Origin: Acanthosepion pharaonis
Taxonomy: Eukaryota; Mollusca; Cephalopoda; Sepiida; Sepiidae
Assembly (NCBI GenBank): GCA_903632075.3
Contig: CAHIKZ030004296.1
Span: 2,741,001 to 2,805,000 of the forward strand
Length of the DNA: 64,000 bases
Direction: 5' to 3'
A model generated the notes under the pieces. The model did not search any database. It was not told where the DNA came from and saw only the letters and a program-made list of their open reading frames with translations. The position numbers were made by a program, and so were the translations under genes. The first letter of the stretch is position 1; the number at the start of each line of letters is the position of its first letter. This document shows, piece by piece, positions 53,411 to 64,000 of this stretch.

Positions 53411-53721
53411 TTTAGGCAACAAGAATTAATACAAACAAGTATTATTTTTTTACAATATATATAGACGCTAATTTTGATCCCGATATGCAGCATCTTATTC
53501 AAAATTTGGAAAAAATAAAATAAAAGATGAAATGAACAGATATTGTCAGATGAACTCAATAAGACCTGTTTTTATACACAGACCCGTGTGCATATCTGCT
53601 AAGAATTGGAAACGTTGAACTGTATAAATTCCTATACGTAATATAATGCACATACAACGAATGTTTTGGTTGCTTACAAAACGACAAGTACATACACACA
53701 CACGAAGACGTGCGTGTGCGC

Positions 53722-53727
53722 ATACAC

Positions 53728-53758
<31 letters not shown>

Positions 53759-53769
53759 TGAACAGATTG

Positions 53770-53810
<41 letters not shown>

Positions 53811-53823
53811 TGAATAGATTGAA

Positions 53824-53860
<37 letters not shown>

Positions 53861-53920
53861 ATAGATAGATATGAATAGATTGAGATAGATAGATAGATAG
53901 ATAGATATGAACAGACTGAA

Positions 53921-53979
<59 letters not shown>

Positions 53980-53980
53980 T
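53722..53980. repeat. (TAGA)n array with 'tgaa.agattgaga' spacers
   Basis: Five GATA runs separated by a repeated 17-20 bp spacer. The 157- and 151-codon minus frames are Ile/Tyr/Leu/Ser repeat artefacts. Confidence 0.95.
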
Positions 53981-54680
53981 TCGAACGCATTTTTCTGTTA
54001 ATGCTTGGCATATATCCATTATTAACAGTGGATAGTCGTTAGCTGCTCACAGTCTACACAAACCTTAATATAGACATTATTAGTCCTTACCTTATCTCGA
54101 CTGACACGTTGTACCTGGATACATTTTATTCCAAACACTTAATAAATTTGCAGCTCCAAGTCGGTCTCCAAACTTCGTTGCGATGGGATTTTAAAGAGTC
54201 ACTCCGCTAATATTGAGATATGGTGCTACCACACACACCTGAGGTACGTATTTTCATTACTCAAAAGTCACGTCTGACGGACGGCACCCAAAATTTTACG
54301 CCGGACCGACGGGCAGTAGACAGGTAAGGGAGAGATAGACGAGCGAGTACTTAATCAGCGTCACGTCTTATGTCTGATATTTGAACAGAGGGTGAATTGA
54401 AGACGGTGGTAGTAGCTGTAGGTGAAAGTGGTGCTGGGATGTTGGTTCAGTGGTGTGATAGGAGTCCGAGGCGTGAGGGGACGCACTGATAAAGGGACAG
54501 AAAAAATATAATTGGGTCACAATGAGATTTGCATAAAGCCTTCCTGACAATGACAGAGCTGGTTACTAAATTTTACAACTTGCTCGAGGAGCTACAAGCC
54601 GGATTAACTCTTTATGTCCATGTTTGTTAAACATCAAGTATTTCCTTTCTTCTAAGCCTTGAATGTGTATGTGCGGGCGT
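53981..54680. other. No gene recognised
   Basis: Unassigned; the 60-codon frame at 54368 has no motif. Confidence 0.4.
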
Positions 54681-54684
54681 ACTT

Positions 54685-54850
54685 GTCTTTTTCTTCTTCT
54701 TCTTCTTCTACTATCTGTCGCGTCCGTTCAGCACATAGAAGATCATGGCTCTCCAAACTTTCTATCCTGTGTGCCTCTTATCAGGTTTTCTCCCTTTGCT
54801 AAGGCCTCACCCCGCGTTCCACCATTAAATCCATTGCTACGTCTGCTGCT
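54685..54850 (-). mobile_element. LINE-B 3' end with (TTC)n tail in antisense
   Basis: 'ttcttcttcttcttc' tail (54690-54708), then 'gatcatggctctccaaac' and the upstream 'ACGCGGGGTGAGG'-type region. Confidence 0.7.
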
Positions 54851-54889
54851 AAGATGGTTCACTGTCTCGTGCGAGAATTTTCCTCTCCT

Positions 54890-55145
54890 AAATCTATCTT
54901 ACAAATCTATGTTTACCATTCGTCCAAGCTTTGAATACTGTTGCCACATAAGGCCCTGTGCTCAAATTTTATATTTAAACATTCTTAATAAAAAAAAAAC
55001 CCGCAACAAAAGAATCAGCAATACTGTTGATCCTGACCTGGCATCTCGGGTTCAGTGACTTTCCCACTGCCGTAAAGTTGCTTCCCTCTGCCTTTTCTAT
55101 AGATACTTTCATTGTGAATATTCAGATGAACTCTTTGCTATATGT
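54890..55145 (+). pseudogene. LINE-A post-palm fragment
   Basis: 'YKSMFTIRPSFEYCCHI' (54900-54950), then 'LYLNILN' and 'PDLASRVQ', then after a frame change 'VASLCLFYRYFHCEYSDELF' (55080-55140). Confidence 0.8.
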
Positions 55146-55604
55146 TGTAACCTAGAGAAAGTTACTGAATAGAATAATCACAAGAAGGTTGTTAATGAAC
55201 GATAATACTTAGGACAAGAACAACACATATAAGATTCGCCAGCGGCGTGTAGAAGAAGTAGTCAACTGCTAGAAGTGAGCCAAATGAATTCCACAATGAA
55301 TCTCCAAACTGCAGGGTATCTACCAACCGCTCCAGTCGGTTAGAAGTGACACAAGGCTGAATTTAATATGGGGTATTCGAGCCCGTAGGCTCGGCCAAAA
55401 ATTCCCTGTAGACACCGTATAAAACGGGGTCGGTTAGCTGTTTCCCGAGATGAGACTCTGCCCTTCGACATAGCCTCGTCTGGGGATCATTTCTGCCCGA
55501 AAGCAGAGAGTTTGACCAGCACAGCTGGAGATGAATCGCCAACTGTAGACCAACATACAGTATTTACTACTGTATTTATGTGAATGAGGACATAAACATT
55601 ATCG
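55146..55604. other. Unassigned insert splitting a LINE-A copy
   Basis: About 460 bp, GC-richer than average, lying exactly where the LINE-A sequence should continue ('DELF' to 'FKRSTRLA'). 'tatgttgtaac' and 'tatgctacaac' at the borders could be a decayed duplication. Confidence 0.4.
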
Positions 55605-55840
55605 TACGTAGGTATGCTACAACACTTGGAATTTATAAATTTAAGCGCAGTACTAGATTGGCAGCAAGGTCTCATCAATTCACAGTTGAATTGGCTAGAT
55701 GTAATCGTAATTTCTCTGCTAACAGTTTCTTTTCTCACACTTCTCGCTTGTGGATCTCTCTTCCAGCCCCCTGCTTTCCAGAAAACTTCAAAAATTCAAA
55801 TGCAATCTCAGTCGTTATCTGATATTTTTTTTTAAGCATT
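55605..55840 (+). pseudogene. LINE-A C-terminus
   Basis: 'FKRSTRLAARSHQFTVELAR', 'NSFFSHTSRLWISLPAPCFP', continuing the copy at 54890-55145 after the insert. Confidence 0.8.
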
Positions 55841-55844
55841 TCAC

Positions 55845-56205
55845 CCTAAGCAAGGCGGGAGTGCCACTAGCACCTAAGGGGTTACAGAGAGTGAGGTCAA
55901 AAGTAAAATGTCGTGATTGAGGAAAAGATAAAGAGAAGGACAAGAAACAAGATGAAGGCATCAGAAGATGTCGATTGACATTATATTTAAATATCTGAAG
56001 ATTCTAGCTATCAGGGAAGCAAGTAAGCGGAAGGGAGTTCCCCTGTCGGGAAGTGCGAAATAAGAAGCTGTTGGAGTAGAAGAGACGGCTACATTTAACT
56101 GTTTCGACGGTGAAAGAGTGGGACCGAGATGCCAACCTAGTAGCACGCTTAAATTCATGCGGTTTGAGAACCAGCAAAAATAACTACTGTTGTCACTCCT
56201 TAACA
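55845..56205 (-). pseudogene. LINE-A C-terminus, tail-to-tail with the previous copy
   Basis: Minus strand encodes 'HEFKRATRLASRSHSFTVE' and 'LPLTCFPDS' plus 3' UTR, making an inverted pair with 55605-55840. Confidence 0.75.
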
Positions 56206-56309
56206 ATGTGTTCTTTTTTTTTTCTTATTCTTACACACCCAGTAACCTCTTGTGTCTTAGTGGCTTTAGTGCCTTGCTTTGGATGATATGATTAAAAATA
56301 AATCACACA

Positions 56310-57010
56310 AGCTCATCAGTTAATTGGTTTGCTGCCTCCCTATAACTCTTGCCCTCAATATGACCCGTGAGTGTTAAGTTTTCCAAGTCCATCTTCCTCA
56401 TTATGTGTCATAGAAATTTCATCTGTCTTTTCCTGATTTTGAGTATGTAACCTTTCTGCTGTCATTTTCTTTAAGACTTCCTTGTTATTTTACTCAATCC
56501 TTCCATAGAATTCTCAGTATTCTTCTGTAGAGCCACATTTCTGCTGTTTCTACTTTTTTCCTCATCCTTAGCGAAATTGTCCAACATTTATAAGAGGATG
56601 GATATCGCATAGCAATTCAGCACTCCGTTACTTAGCTTTTAGCATGCTTCTTTCGCTAGTCTCATGAGTACTTCGGATTTCGGTGTCACATTTTCCATCC
56701 TCTGTTAAAACACTTCCCAGATGTTTGAACTTCTGCACCTCCTTGATATTGACTTCTCCAATTCGTAACTGGTGTCTTGGGCTTTTTCTCTTGCTGATGA
56801 CCATTACTTTCTGTTTTCTTGCAATTAATGCTTAGTCAGTATTTTTTTCTTCTTCTACCACCTGTAGATCCCTTTTCCAGGTGTCCATCAACGCAGTTTT
56901 ATCTGCATATCTGATATTAAGATTACGCCCACTGATAATAAACCGTCGTAGTGTCCCCGGTCCCTTTAGGATAGCGTCCGTGCAGAGTTTGAATAAAAAG
57001 GGGAAAAGAA
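56310..57010 (-). pseudogene. LINE-B reverse transcriptase fragment
   Basis: Minus strand 'IRYADKTALMDTWKRDLQ' (56860-56910; catalytic YADD changed to YADK), upstream 'LFNSARTLS'-like text and downstream FLGH-type region (56380-56410). Confidence 0.8.
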
Positions 57011-57349
57011 CAGTGTCTGTAAAGGATCTAATACAATGTGGGAAAAATTGAAAAAGACAGAGAAAAAAAAGACAGAGAGACAGGTACAGAGACAAACAGA
57101 GGCAGATTAGGCAAAACAATGCTACGCTTGACTGCCATGAAAATCAACATACAAAATACCATCTTTTATTGGTTTTGAATAAAATGTCATAACATTTTAC
57201 AATAGCACGCGTTTGAACACGTGACGTCGTTTAACACCTGAATTAAATTTATGACATATACACATATTCTGACAGGTGTCAATTCAGAGCGCCTATCGAT
57301 ATATTTCGTGTGGATTATGAATTTTAAATGTTTAACAGTGAGTATGGAA

Positions 57350-57965
57350 GTAAATTAAATATATACCGTCATTTGGTGCATTTTGATTTCTGGAAAGAAA
57401 AAAAACACCGCTGAACCATCAGAAAAAAAAGATATGTTTCATTTATGGAAATGGTGCCATAGCTGAGAGTACTGTTCCTAAGTGCTTTGCTAACTTCAGA
57501 ATTAGAACTGTTGATCTGGAAGACGGTGAACGTTCTAACGGGTCCGCAGCCGTTAATGATGACCATATGAAAACGTTGATTAAAAATAATACGGGAGATC
57601 GCAAAGGTACTTCACATATATGTCATATGAGCGTTCTATGGCACTTGAGGACCCTTGGATATGTGAATCGCTACGATGTTTAGCAGAAAAAATTAATGGA
57701 CCAAATTTTCATCGATTCTCTGCTAAAATGCTACAAAAATAGTCACAGGTGATGAAAAATGGATTGTTTACAACAATGTGAAGCGGAAAAGATTATGGGG
57801 AAGATGAAACGAGCCGCCGTTAACAACTTCCAAAGCATTCTAAGAAGGAGGTGCTGTGTAGCTATTGGGTCTGGAAGAGCGTTGTGCATCACGTACTCCT
57901 CCCGTAAATTCAGGCATATATTGTTTCCATTTGAACTGATTAAAATCAGCAATAGATGAAAAGTA
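57350..57965 (+). pseudogene. Mariner transposase, degraded
   Basis: Plus strand: 'GNGAIAESTVPKCFANFRI' (HTH1 end), 'VDLEDGERSNGSAAVNDDHM', 'ICHMSVLWHLRTLGYVNRYDV' (57630-57682, HTH2 region), then 'TGDEKWIVYNNVKRKRLWG' (57743-57800) with the first catalytic Asp, 'NEPPLTT' and a broken end. It matches the mariner layout to just past the first Asp. Second and third Asp are missing. Confidence 0.85.
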
Positions 57966-58321
57966 TCCGGAATTGGCTAATTGGAAGCAGACTCCCAAGT
58001 GGATGCTTCCCTAATCACTACAATCTTAACATCCTCAAATCTATGATCAGCTGTTATCTATCCTACATATCCTGATAATCTGTACTTATTCCTCATCGTA
58101 CGTCCATTCAACAACCCCATTCAGTAAAACTCTACCTTGAGTGGCTCCACGTGTATTGAACTATGGCATCAATGGCATGTCTAGAACACGATAGCTCTTC
58201 AGGCTGGTTTTGAATTCAGTGTTTTCCTTCTCTTAGACTGGCTGCCACCCAAAGCAAAAAACATTAAAAACATTATTTACATTATTTGGACTGTCGGACT
58301 TTATCCACTGTGTCATTTATC

Positions 58322-58527
58322 CTTGAAGACACATGGCACAGTGGATAAAGGCGTTAGTTAGATCCAGTGACAGGACCCAAAGAGTGTGAGTTCAATACCC
58401 AGTTAAGGCAGTGGAGAACTTTCAGATGGAAATTAGCAGGAGATAACTGATAACTGACATCCATCAAACATGACACGTGGAACTAAAACAGTCTACCCCA
58501 GTGAGCGAAATAAAGGGTTCAGTTCAG
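58322..58527 (+). mobile_element. SINE-1 head and body, tail missing
   Basis: Box A 'tggcacagtggataaagg', box B 'gagttcaataccc'; ends at 58527 beside a short GATA repeat. Confidence 0.85.
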
Positions 58528-58562
58528 CTGGCTAGATAGATAGATTGATAGATAGATATTAT

Positions 58563-58700
58563 CTGTCTATATTTCTGAGATGAGGTATTATGTACACTAA
58601 TTACATTATTCAGACTATTTTCCTCATCTTTGTTGCCATATTTATTACAACGTTTCGGCCGTTGTACGCTCCGGCCTTCTTTAGGTGGTTGGAATGTCGA
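58563..58700 (-). mobile_element. SINE-1 tail, inverted
   Basis: Minus strand: 'aaagaaggccggagcgtaca', CGGCC, GAAAC (58650-58654), 'aataaatatggcaac', to 'atatagacaga'. Confidence 0.85.
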
Positions 58701-58930
58701 ATACCCAGAAATCCATACACAGATGTCCTCAAGGACACATGGCACAGTAGATAAAGGCGTCAGTTAGATCCAGTGAAATAAAGGGCTCAGTTCGACATTC
58801 CAACCACCTGAAGAAGGCCGAAGCGTACAACGGCCGAAACGTTGTGATAAATATGGCGACAAAATGAGGACAATAGTCAGAATAATGTAAATAATGTACA
58901 TAATACCTCATCTCAGAAATATAGACAGAA
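58701..58930 (+). mobile_element. SINE-1 with leader and internal deletion
   Basis: Leader 'cccagaaatccatacacaga' (also upstream of the copy at 18207-18522), head at 58735, jump from the head to 'aataaagggctcagttcg', tail stem GGCCG/CGGCC, GAAAC (58837-58841). Forms a hairpin with 58563-58700. Confidence 0.85.
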
Positions 58931-58934
58931 AAGT

Positions 58935-59105
58935 TCAAACAATATTGCTATTTAATCCATAGTTGGGGGGAGGTGGATTCATAACTTTTTCAAAGTATCA
59001 AAAAGTGAACATAACGAACTCGACTGGAATATGAACCCTGTTCGCAGATTTCTCTTATGGAGCTCTTAACCGCACTTAAATGCACTACTCGCGCATCCAA
59101 TAATT
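58935..59105 (-). mobile_element. SINE-3 fragment
   Basis: 'atccatagttgggggg', 'aacgaactcgactggaat'; head partly lost. Confidence 0.6.
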
Positions 59106-59369
59106 ATAGACATGGTGTCTGTAAGATTCAACTTCTTAGAAATAAAACAGACCGGTAAGTTTTTATTTAGGCGTCGGGTGGTTACTTACGCCCTTTAATG
59201 TCTTCCGGGTAAACTGTTGATGACCTTTGTTGTTTTTTTTTTATCAACACTTTGTAGGTTATTTAAAGACGAAATATGTTTTTGGATAGTAAGAATGATT
59301 ATTCTTTGCAAGTGAATATTAAATTAGTAGCTTTTTAGTCTTTTTTCTTGATACATGTCCTACTATTTA

Positions 59370-59515
59370 ACTCGCATCTGAGGGAGGTGCGATAGATTTA
59401 TACTTCTCCCAGGGTATAAGTGAATGAAATGAACTCGACTGGAATTCGAGCACGGTTCTCTGAGTTCTGATTTCGAACCGCTAACCATTACACCACCCGC
59501 ATATCTACCTGTTTA
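59370..59515 (-). mobile_element. SINE-3 head and body
   Basis: Minus strand box A 'tgtaatggttagcgg', box B 'tgctcgaattccag', body to 'tataccctgggagaag'. Confidence 0.7.
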
Positions 59516-60025
59516 AAGTTGAAGGCAATGATCGTTGTTTAGTACAGATTTAATGGTTTGAATCTAAATTTAAATATGATCTTGTTTTGTCTTTTTTTTT
59601 TTTTTATCATGTACTCAGTTACAACACCGACCTGGAGAAAGAGGTCAACAAAAAACTTTCTCTTTTACACATTCTCGTGACCGTTACAAGATTTTATTTG
59701 TCAGATATTTAATTTATTTCTATTGGTCGTGTATTTTGAAAGATAGTCTAATCCCTAATGAGGAAAAAAAAAATCTTTCATTCGATTTTTGATTTGTTGT
59801 TTTTCGTGTGTCTCTTATCAAATTCGTGTAATTCCAGAAACGGGCGACAGAAAGGAAATTGATTAAAAGTTCGAACGTCTCCCGTTTGTTGACCTAAGAA
59901 ATAACAAGATTAGAATGGCAGAACAAGAGAAAATCCGGTTCACAATAAAATAACGCTTTGTCTTAATTGGTCAAAAATGAAAAGTAAAACCTCTCATTTT
60001 TTTTAAGTATATATGATTATGAAAT

Positions 60026-60350
60026 ACAGTGGAACCTCGGTTCACGAATTTAATTCGTTCCTGAAGGACGTTCGTAACCCGAAATGTTCGTAAACCGAAA
60101 ATATTTTTCCAATAAGAATCAATGTAGAGAAAAAAGTCACAGTACAATAAAATTGAGAAAGAAAACCACGGCACAACACACGAATGTATACAACACGGCT
60201 GTCGATTCGTGTTAACTCGGTTCGGATATGTTGTTCGAGAAGCGAAATTTGGTTCGATAATCGAGGCATTTTCATCTTGAATTTTCTGTTCGAAAACCAA
60301 TTTGTTCGACATGTGAAACGTTCGGGAACTGATGTTCCTCTGTGTTCATT
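60026..60350. mobile_element. MITE-like element with GTTCG subrepeats
   Basis: Starts 'cagtggaacctcggttcacg', a terminal style seen in several DNA transposon families, contains many 'gttcg' repeats, and ends 'gttcgggaactgatgttcc', which is partly inverse. No transposase. Confidence 0.5.
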
Positions 60351-60479
60351 TGAAAGAAGAAGAAAAATAACCGCAGAGGACCATAGCCATTGTAAACTCC
60401 ACGATTCTTTGATTGGCTGCAGAGCATGTTCTTCGCCAAGGCTACATACATCTTCATTTAAATGTTGTTTTTTTTATCA

Positions 60480-60850
60480 CCCCTGCCCAAGCAAGGTGAA
60501 AAAAAGCCACTAACGTGAAACTTAGGGGTTACTGAAAGAGTGAGAAACAGTGAAGGCAATAAAATAGCAGGATTCATGGAAACAGAAGGTGACGATTGAC
60601 GCTGCATTTCAATTTCTGAAGAACACACTTGACAGGGAAGCAGAAAGCCGTAAGAGAGTTCCACAAACGGCTGGAGAAGTAACTATTAAAATATAACTTA
60701 CGGTTACAACAAGCATTTTGAACAATGAAAATATGAGACCTAATTGCCAATCTAGTACTGCGCTTAAATTCATAAATTCTTGGTACCATAAAGGAGAGTT
60801 CATCAGAATAATTACCATGAAAGTATTTATTTTTAAAAAAGCACAAAGAG
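60480..60850 (-). pseudogene. LINE-A C-terminus
   Basis: Minus strand 'YFHGNYSDELSFMVPRIYEF', 'KRSTRLAIRSHIFIV', 'SRLWNSLTAFCFP', 'VLQKLKCSVNRHL' and 3' UTR 'gttactgaaagagtgag' reverse. A nearly continuous 90-codon frame. Confidence 0.82.
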
Positions 60851-61217
60851 GCAACTTCACAGCGGTACGTAAGTGACTAAAGGGTGCTGTCATTTGTCTT
60901 TCTTCCTTTTTTTTCACGGCTCCATTTATTTCTATGCTAGGCCTACTGATGAGATCCTCATAACCGAGTATATACGCTGATTCCTTCAGACTCTCCAGTG
61001 TTCTTCCTTGTCCATTATTTTCACTTCATCCCACAAGGGGCTGATGATCACCTTTTTCCCTTCATATATCAATAAGTGGGCAGGGCACCTCGGCGTAGTA
61101 ATAATGATTAGCAAGCTTGTCTCGCTAAAACAGTTACAACCGGATAATGAGTTCGGTGCTCACTGTACTTTCGGCCTTGTGCCACATCTAAGCTACGCTT
61201 AGAAAATCAGTACATGG

Positions 61218-61440
61218 AAAAGTGGGTAAAAGCTTAGTTTATGAATTTGGTGACATAGTGGTTGTGAGTTCAATCCCTGGGTCGGGCTGTGTGTGCTTGC
61301 ACTCAATGGAAACAGGCGAACAATACATAAAAATAAAACAAGAACTAGACGATATCCAGAGACATGAGCAGTGGAACGAAAACAGTCTCTACTCGCGTAG
61401 ATTAAATAAAGTTTTCAGTTCAGAATTCCCTGCAGGTTAC

Positions 61441-61490
<50 letters not shown>

Positions 61491-61527
61491 GGAGAAGGCC
61501 GGAGAGCACAATGGTCGAAACGTCCGG
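61218..61527 (+). mobile_element. SINE-2 copy split by (TA)n
   Basis: Box B 'gtgagttcaatccctggg', body as at 31732, (TA)n at 61443-61488 inserted or expanded before the tail, then 'ctggagaaggccgg', a GGCC/GGTC stem and GAAACGTC (61517-61524). Confidence 0.8.
61443..61488. repeat. (TA)n inside SINE-2
   Basis: About 23 units at the position where the 2585 copy has 'aaatacatatacat'. Confidence 0.97.
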
Positions 61528-61539
61528 TGAGTATAAAAT

Positions 61540-62100
61540 TTTCCAATCCATCTTTCCTCATTATGTGCCCTAGAAATTTCAACTATCTCTTCCAGGGGTT
61601 AAGTATAAGTTTCCTTTTTGTTTCCATTTTCTCTAAAACGCTATCCTCAGTTGTTGAACCACGTTTCAGCTGTTTCAAGTTTCTTGTTCATCTGTGAGAA
61701 GATTGTCCAGCATTCGCTGTCATATAAGAAGACGGATATTACGTAACATTTCATCACTGTTTTCTTTTTTTCTAACGGATTTTTATTAATATTTTGCTTA
61801 GCGTTTGTAATACATCTTTGGCTATTACAAATAGTGAAATGTTTGAAGTTATTTGATTTTCGTATCTCGAATTTGTAATTTACTAACAACCATGAATTCC
61901 GTCTTCTTGCAATTGATGTTTAGTCCTTTCTTCTTGCTTTCCTACACTACTGAAGGAGTCCAAGTAGTTTCCTTTCCGGGTCTGCTATCAACCCTATGTC
62001 ATCTGCATATTTTATATTGTTAAGATTGTGGCCGCCAATAATTAATCCTGGTAGTGGTATAAGCTCGATGTGAAGATACATCCTTGTCTTTTAACCTTTT
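61540..62100 (-). pseudogene. LINE-B reverse transcriptase fragment
   Basis: Minus strand 'IKYADDIGLIADPE' (61980-62015) with YADD, 'INCKKTEFMVV' (61885-61925), 'CYVISVFLYDSECW', and the FLGHIMRK region (61550-61580). Confidence 0.82.
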
Positions 62101-62287
62101 CTGTTTTTATACCTTTTTTTTTAGATATTGAATGACGAAAGACAACAAGATAGACGCCGAAGACTTGAGTAAAGAAACATTGCCAAGTTTATTTTTGTTA
62201 AAGAAAATACAAAATCAGAAATTATGTTACAGTGCACTAGGCTAAAAAATAAATCTGCAAGCGCGTATAGAAGGTGAGAAGATCGTC

Positions 62288-62740
62288 GTCCTGAAAGAAC
62301 AGTTTTGGTAGTCGCTGGGAGCGTTGTCCTGAAAAGAACAGTTTTATGGTTGATAAAGAGTGTTGTCCTGAAAACGACAGTCTCGGTAGTATCTGATGAG
62401 CATTGTCCTGAAAAGAACAGTTTCGGTAGTCGCTGGAGGCGTGGTCCTGAAAAGGACAGTTTTATGGTTGATGAAGAGTGTTGTCCTGAAAAGGACAGAT
62501 TTGGTAGACGCTAGATGGGGGGATTGTGATGAAAAGTACAGTTTTATAGTTGCTGAAGACCGTTGTCCTGAAAAGGACAATTTTGTGGTAGCCGAAGAAC
62601 GTTGTCCTGAAAAGGGGAGCGTTGTCCTGAAAAGGACAGTTTTATGGTTGCTGAAGAGCGTTGTCCTGAAAAGAACAGTTTTGGTAGTTGGTGGGGGTGT
62701 TGTTATGAACAGGACAATTTTGTGGTTATTTAAGAACGTT
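62288..62740 (+). repeat. 39-bp minisatellite, ~12 units
   Basis: 'gtcctgaaaa' marks at 62288, 62326, 62365, 62405, 62444, 62483, 62526, 62565, 62604, 62624, 62663 and 62702. Each unit holds GTCCT-GAAA-AGGAC, a 5-bp hairpin closed by a GNRA-type loop. Since 39 is 13 codons both strands stay open for long stretches (120 and 160 codons), but composition is purely repetitive and no start context or neighbouring exon supports coding. Confidence 0.9.
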
Positions 62741-62916
62741 AGGAAGGGTGGAGCGTGAAACCTGTTGAATCTACTTGGATCAGCAGGAGGCCGACTGGAG
62801 ATGGCTGCTGCAACGACCGATTGCAAGCTGGAGATGGTGATGGCTGACTAGCTGGAACTGCTACTGATGGCTGGAGCCGTGAACTGGCTGTCGACGGTTG
62901 CTACTTCTGGCAAAAC

Positions 62917-63387
62917 TCATTTTCTTTGCTTTGAGGCCTCTTTATATCCTAAATCAGTCTTACAAATACATTGGTTAAGCTTTTTCTTCTGGTTGTTTTT
63001 AAAAATGTGGGATTGCCGACAAGATATGACATATCTACTGAATTCATATTCTATCTGTATGCCGACGGTTTGACATTTAACAAACACAATGACTAAAATT
63101 CCTAAAAGCATAAATGTCACGTGAGTCCGCAATCTAATGTAGCCGGATATAGAGTAACGTGATGATTCAACATCGAATGCAAAAGAACCAGGACCCAGGA
63201 TTGGCCTTTGTTGCCAGAGAACAGATACGAGAAAGCACAGGTAAATTGCTTTTTTGATATTTGTCTTTGAAGATTTCCTCATCGACTTGTCAACAACGTA
63301 ATAAATATCAACACAATTATGTTGACGTACAAAGATTCTTATTGTGTCGAGGACACAAACATTGGGGGGGGGTGAATTAAGAAACAA
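62917..63387 (-). CDS. Unassigned 156-codon open frame
   Basis: The longest non-repetitive ATG frame. It has two hydrophobic stretches ('AIYLCFLVSVLW' near residue 47 and 'TFMLLGILVIVFV' near residue 90), a basic C-terminus and scattered Cys. I recognise no family. It sits in ordinary AT-rich sequence without visible splice or promoter context, so chance or a transposon piece is as likely as a gene. Confidence 0.2.
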   Translation of the reverse strand: MFLNSPPPNVCVLDTIRIFVRQHNCVDIYYVVDKSMRKSSKTNIKKAIYLCFLVSVLWQQRPILGPGSFAFDVESSRYSISGYIRLRTHVTFMLLGILVIVFVKCQTVGIQIEYEFSRYVISCRQSHIFKNNQKKKLNQCICKTDLGYKEASKQRK

Positions 63388-63389
63388 AT

Positions 63390-64000
63390 AGCTTGAGACA
63401 TCGGTAGAATAAAAAGAGGAAGTCTATTGTTTTAGAAGTATCGAGGTGAGTGTGTCCGGTAGCTAGAGTTACTAGGTCAAGGCATTGTATACGTTCAAAT
63501 GTTACCACAATTCGACATATTACGTTTTTCTCTTCGGTTTAACGCTGAGGACAAGTGTCTGAAATAATTAAAGATCGAATTGTTTCGGTCTTGCCGTAAA
63601 CTGTACAACAAATGAAAACAAACACAGACGTCGAATTTTGGCAAAATATTATTCCTCCAAAAATCAGTTTAATATTAATTTAACGTCCGTTCAGTTTTAT
63701 TTTAATGGAAATAAGATCAATATCTTTATAAATTCTTGGTCTATTTCATTACTGTTGTGACAACTGTCATCATGAACCTGAAACTCATGGTGTATATGAG
63801 GAGTAGGCAAAGGAGACTTAAAACAAGAGAGACGTGAGAAAATAAGAACACTAAGATAATTTAGAGTTGCCAAATTGATAATTTTTGGTTATATCTGGCT
63901 GACTTTTCACCAATGTAATCAATAAATCAGTAAAAATCCACATTTAATTTTTACCATTTTTTAATGTGTTGGGTGCATTTACATTCAATTTACAGTCTTG
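63390..64000. other. No gene recognised
   Basis: AT-rich, nothing assigned up to the window end. Confidence 0.45.

Noticed and set aside
53546..54019. 157- and 151-codon minus-strand frames
   Set aside because: GATA tetranucleotide repeat translated in several frames at once.
62344..62826. 160-codon minus frame, longest ATG frame
   Set aside because: Consists of the 39-bp minisatellite read in a period of 13 codons.

Overview
This window looks like gene-poor, repeat-dense animal DNA. It is A+T-rich, full of long (TA)n, (TG)n, (TAGA)n and (CT)n tracts, and packed with decayed transposable elements. The element mix (Penelope-like elements, several tRNA-headed SINE families, LINE 3' ends, mariner/Tc1 debris, Helitron-like and MULE-like non-autonomous elements) fits a lophotrochozoan, most likely a coleoid cephalopod such as an octopus. 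That assignment is inference from repeat style, because no host gene is available to fix the species. I recognise no host protein-coding gene. Most long ATG frames are either transposon fragments or translations of simple repeats.

Layout. 1-9.8 kb: LINE-B and LINE-A 3' fragments, a long-TIR DNA element (1614-2441), a SINE-2 copy, CT tracts, then (TA)n-bounded foldback elements and a GC-rich block (7202-7660). 9.8-13.9 kb: two minus-strand Penelope-like elements (GIY-YIG, and an RT YIDD box in one), each followed by a hammerhead-like motif, then a SINE whose tail has become a 99/107-bp minisatellite. 14-19 kb: hammerhead-like loci, LINE and SINE pieces. 19-27 kb: tandem tRNA-headed units, a MULE-like insertion with a 9-bp target duplication inside a LINE, tandem Helitron-like copies, a mariner fragment. 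27-38 kb: a canonical hammerhead ribozyme (27770-27816), a third Penelope fragment, foldback elements and a diverged ~0.9-1 kb duplication (34.4-36.3 kb). 38-48 kb: LINE-B RT domain (YADD), a 201-bp in-frame tandem array, mariner, Tc1 and TIR remnants, and repeated LINE-C tails. 48-64 kb: a 5S-rRNA-like SINE head, a 367-nt tandem-hammerhead (retrozyme-like) unit at 49.76-50.28 kb, more foldbacks, a mariner transposase, clustered inverted SINEs, a 39-bp minisatellite and one unassigned 156-codon frame.

Common thread: hammerhead-type motifs (CTGATGA, short stem II, GAAA, very short palindromic stem III, GTH site, stem I) recur in more than a dozen places. They sit at the 3' ends of the Penelope-like elements, in small (TA)n-flanked repeats, and in degenerate form in the tails of two SINE families. 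Hammerheads in Penelope-like elements and animal retrozymes are established knowledge. The link to SINE tails and (TA)n flanks seen here is the part most worth testing. All calls are by eye; pairings were checked by hand and no search was run.
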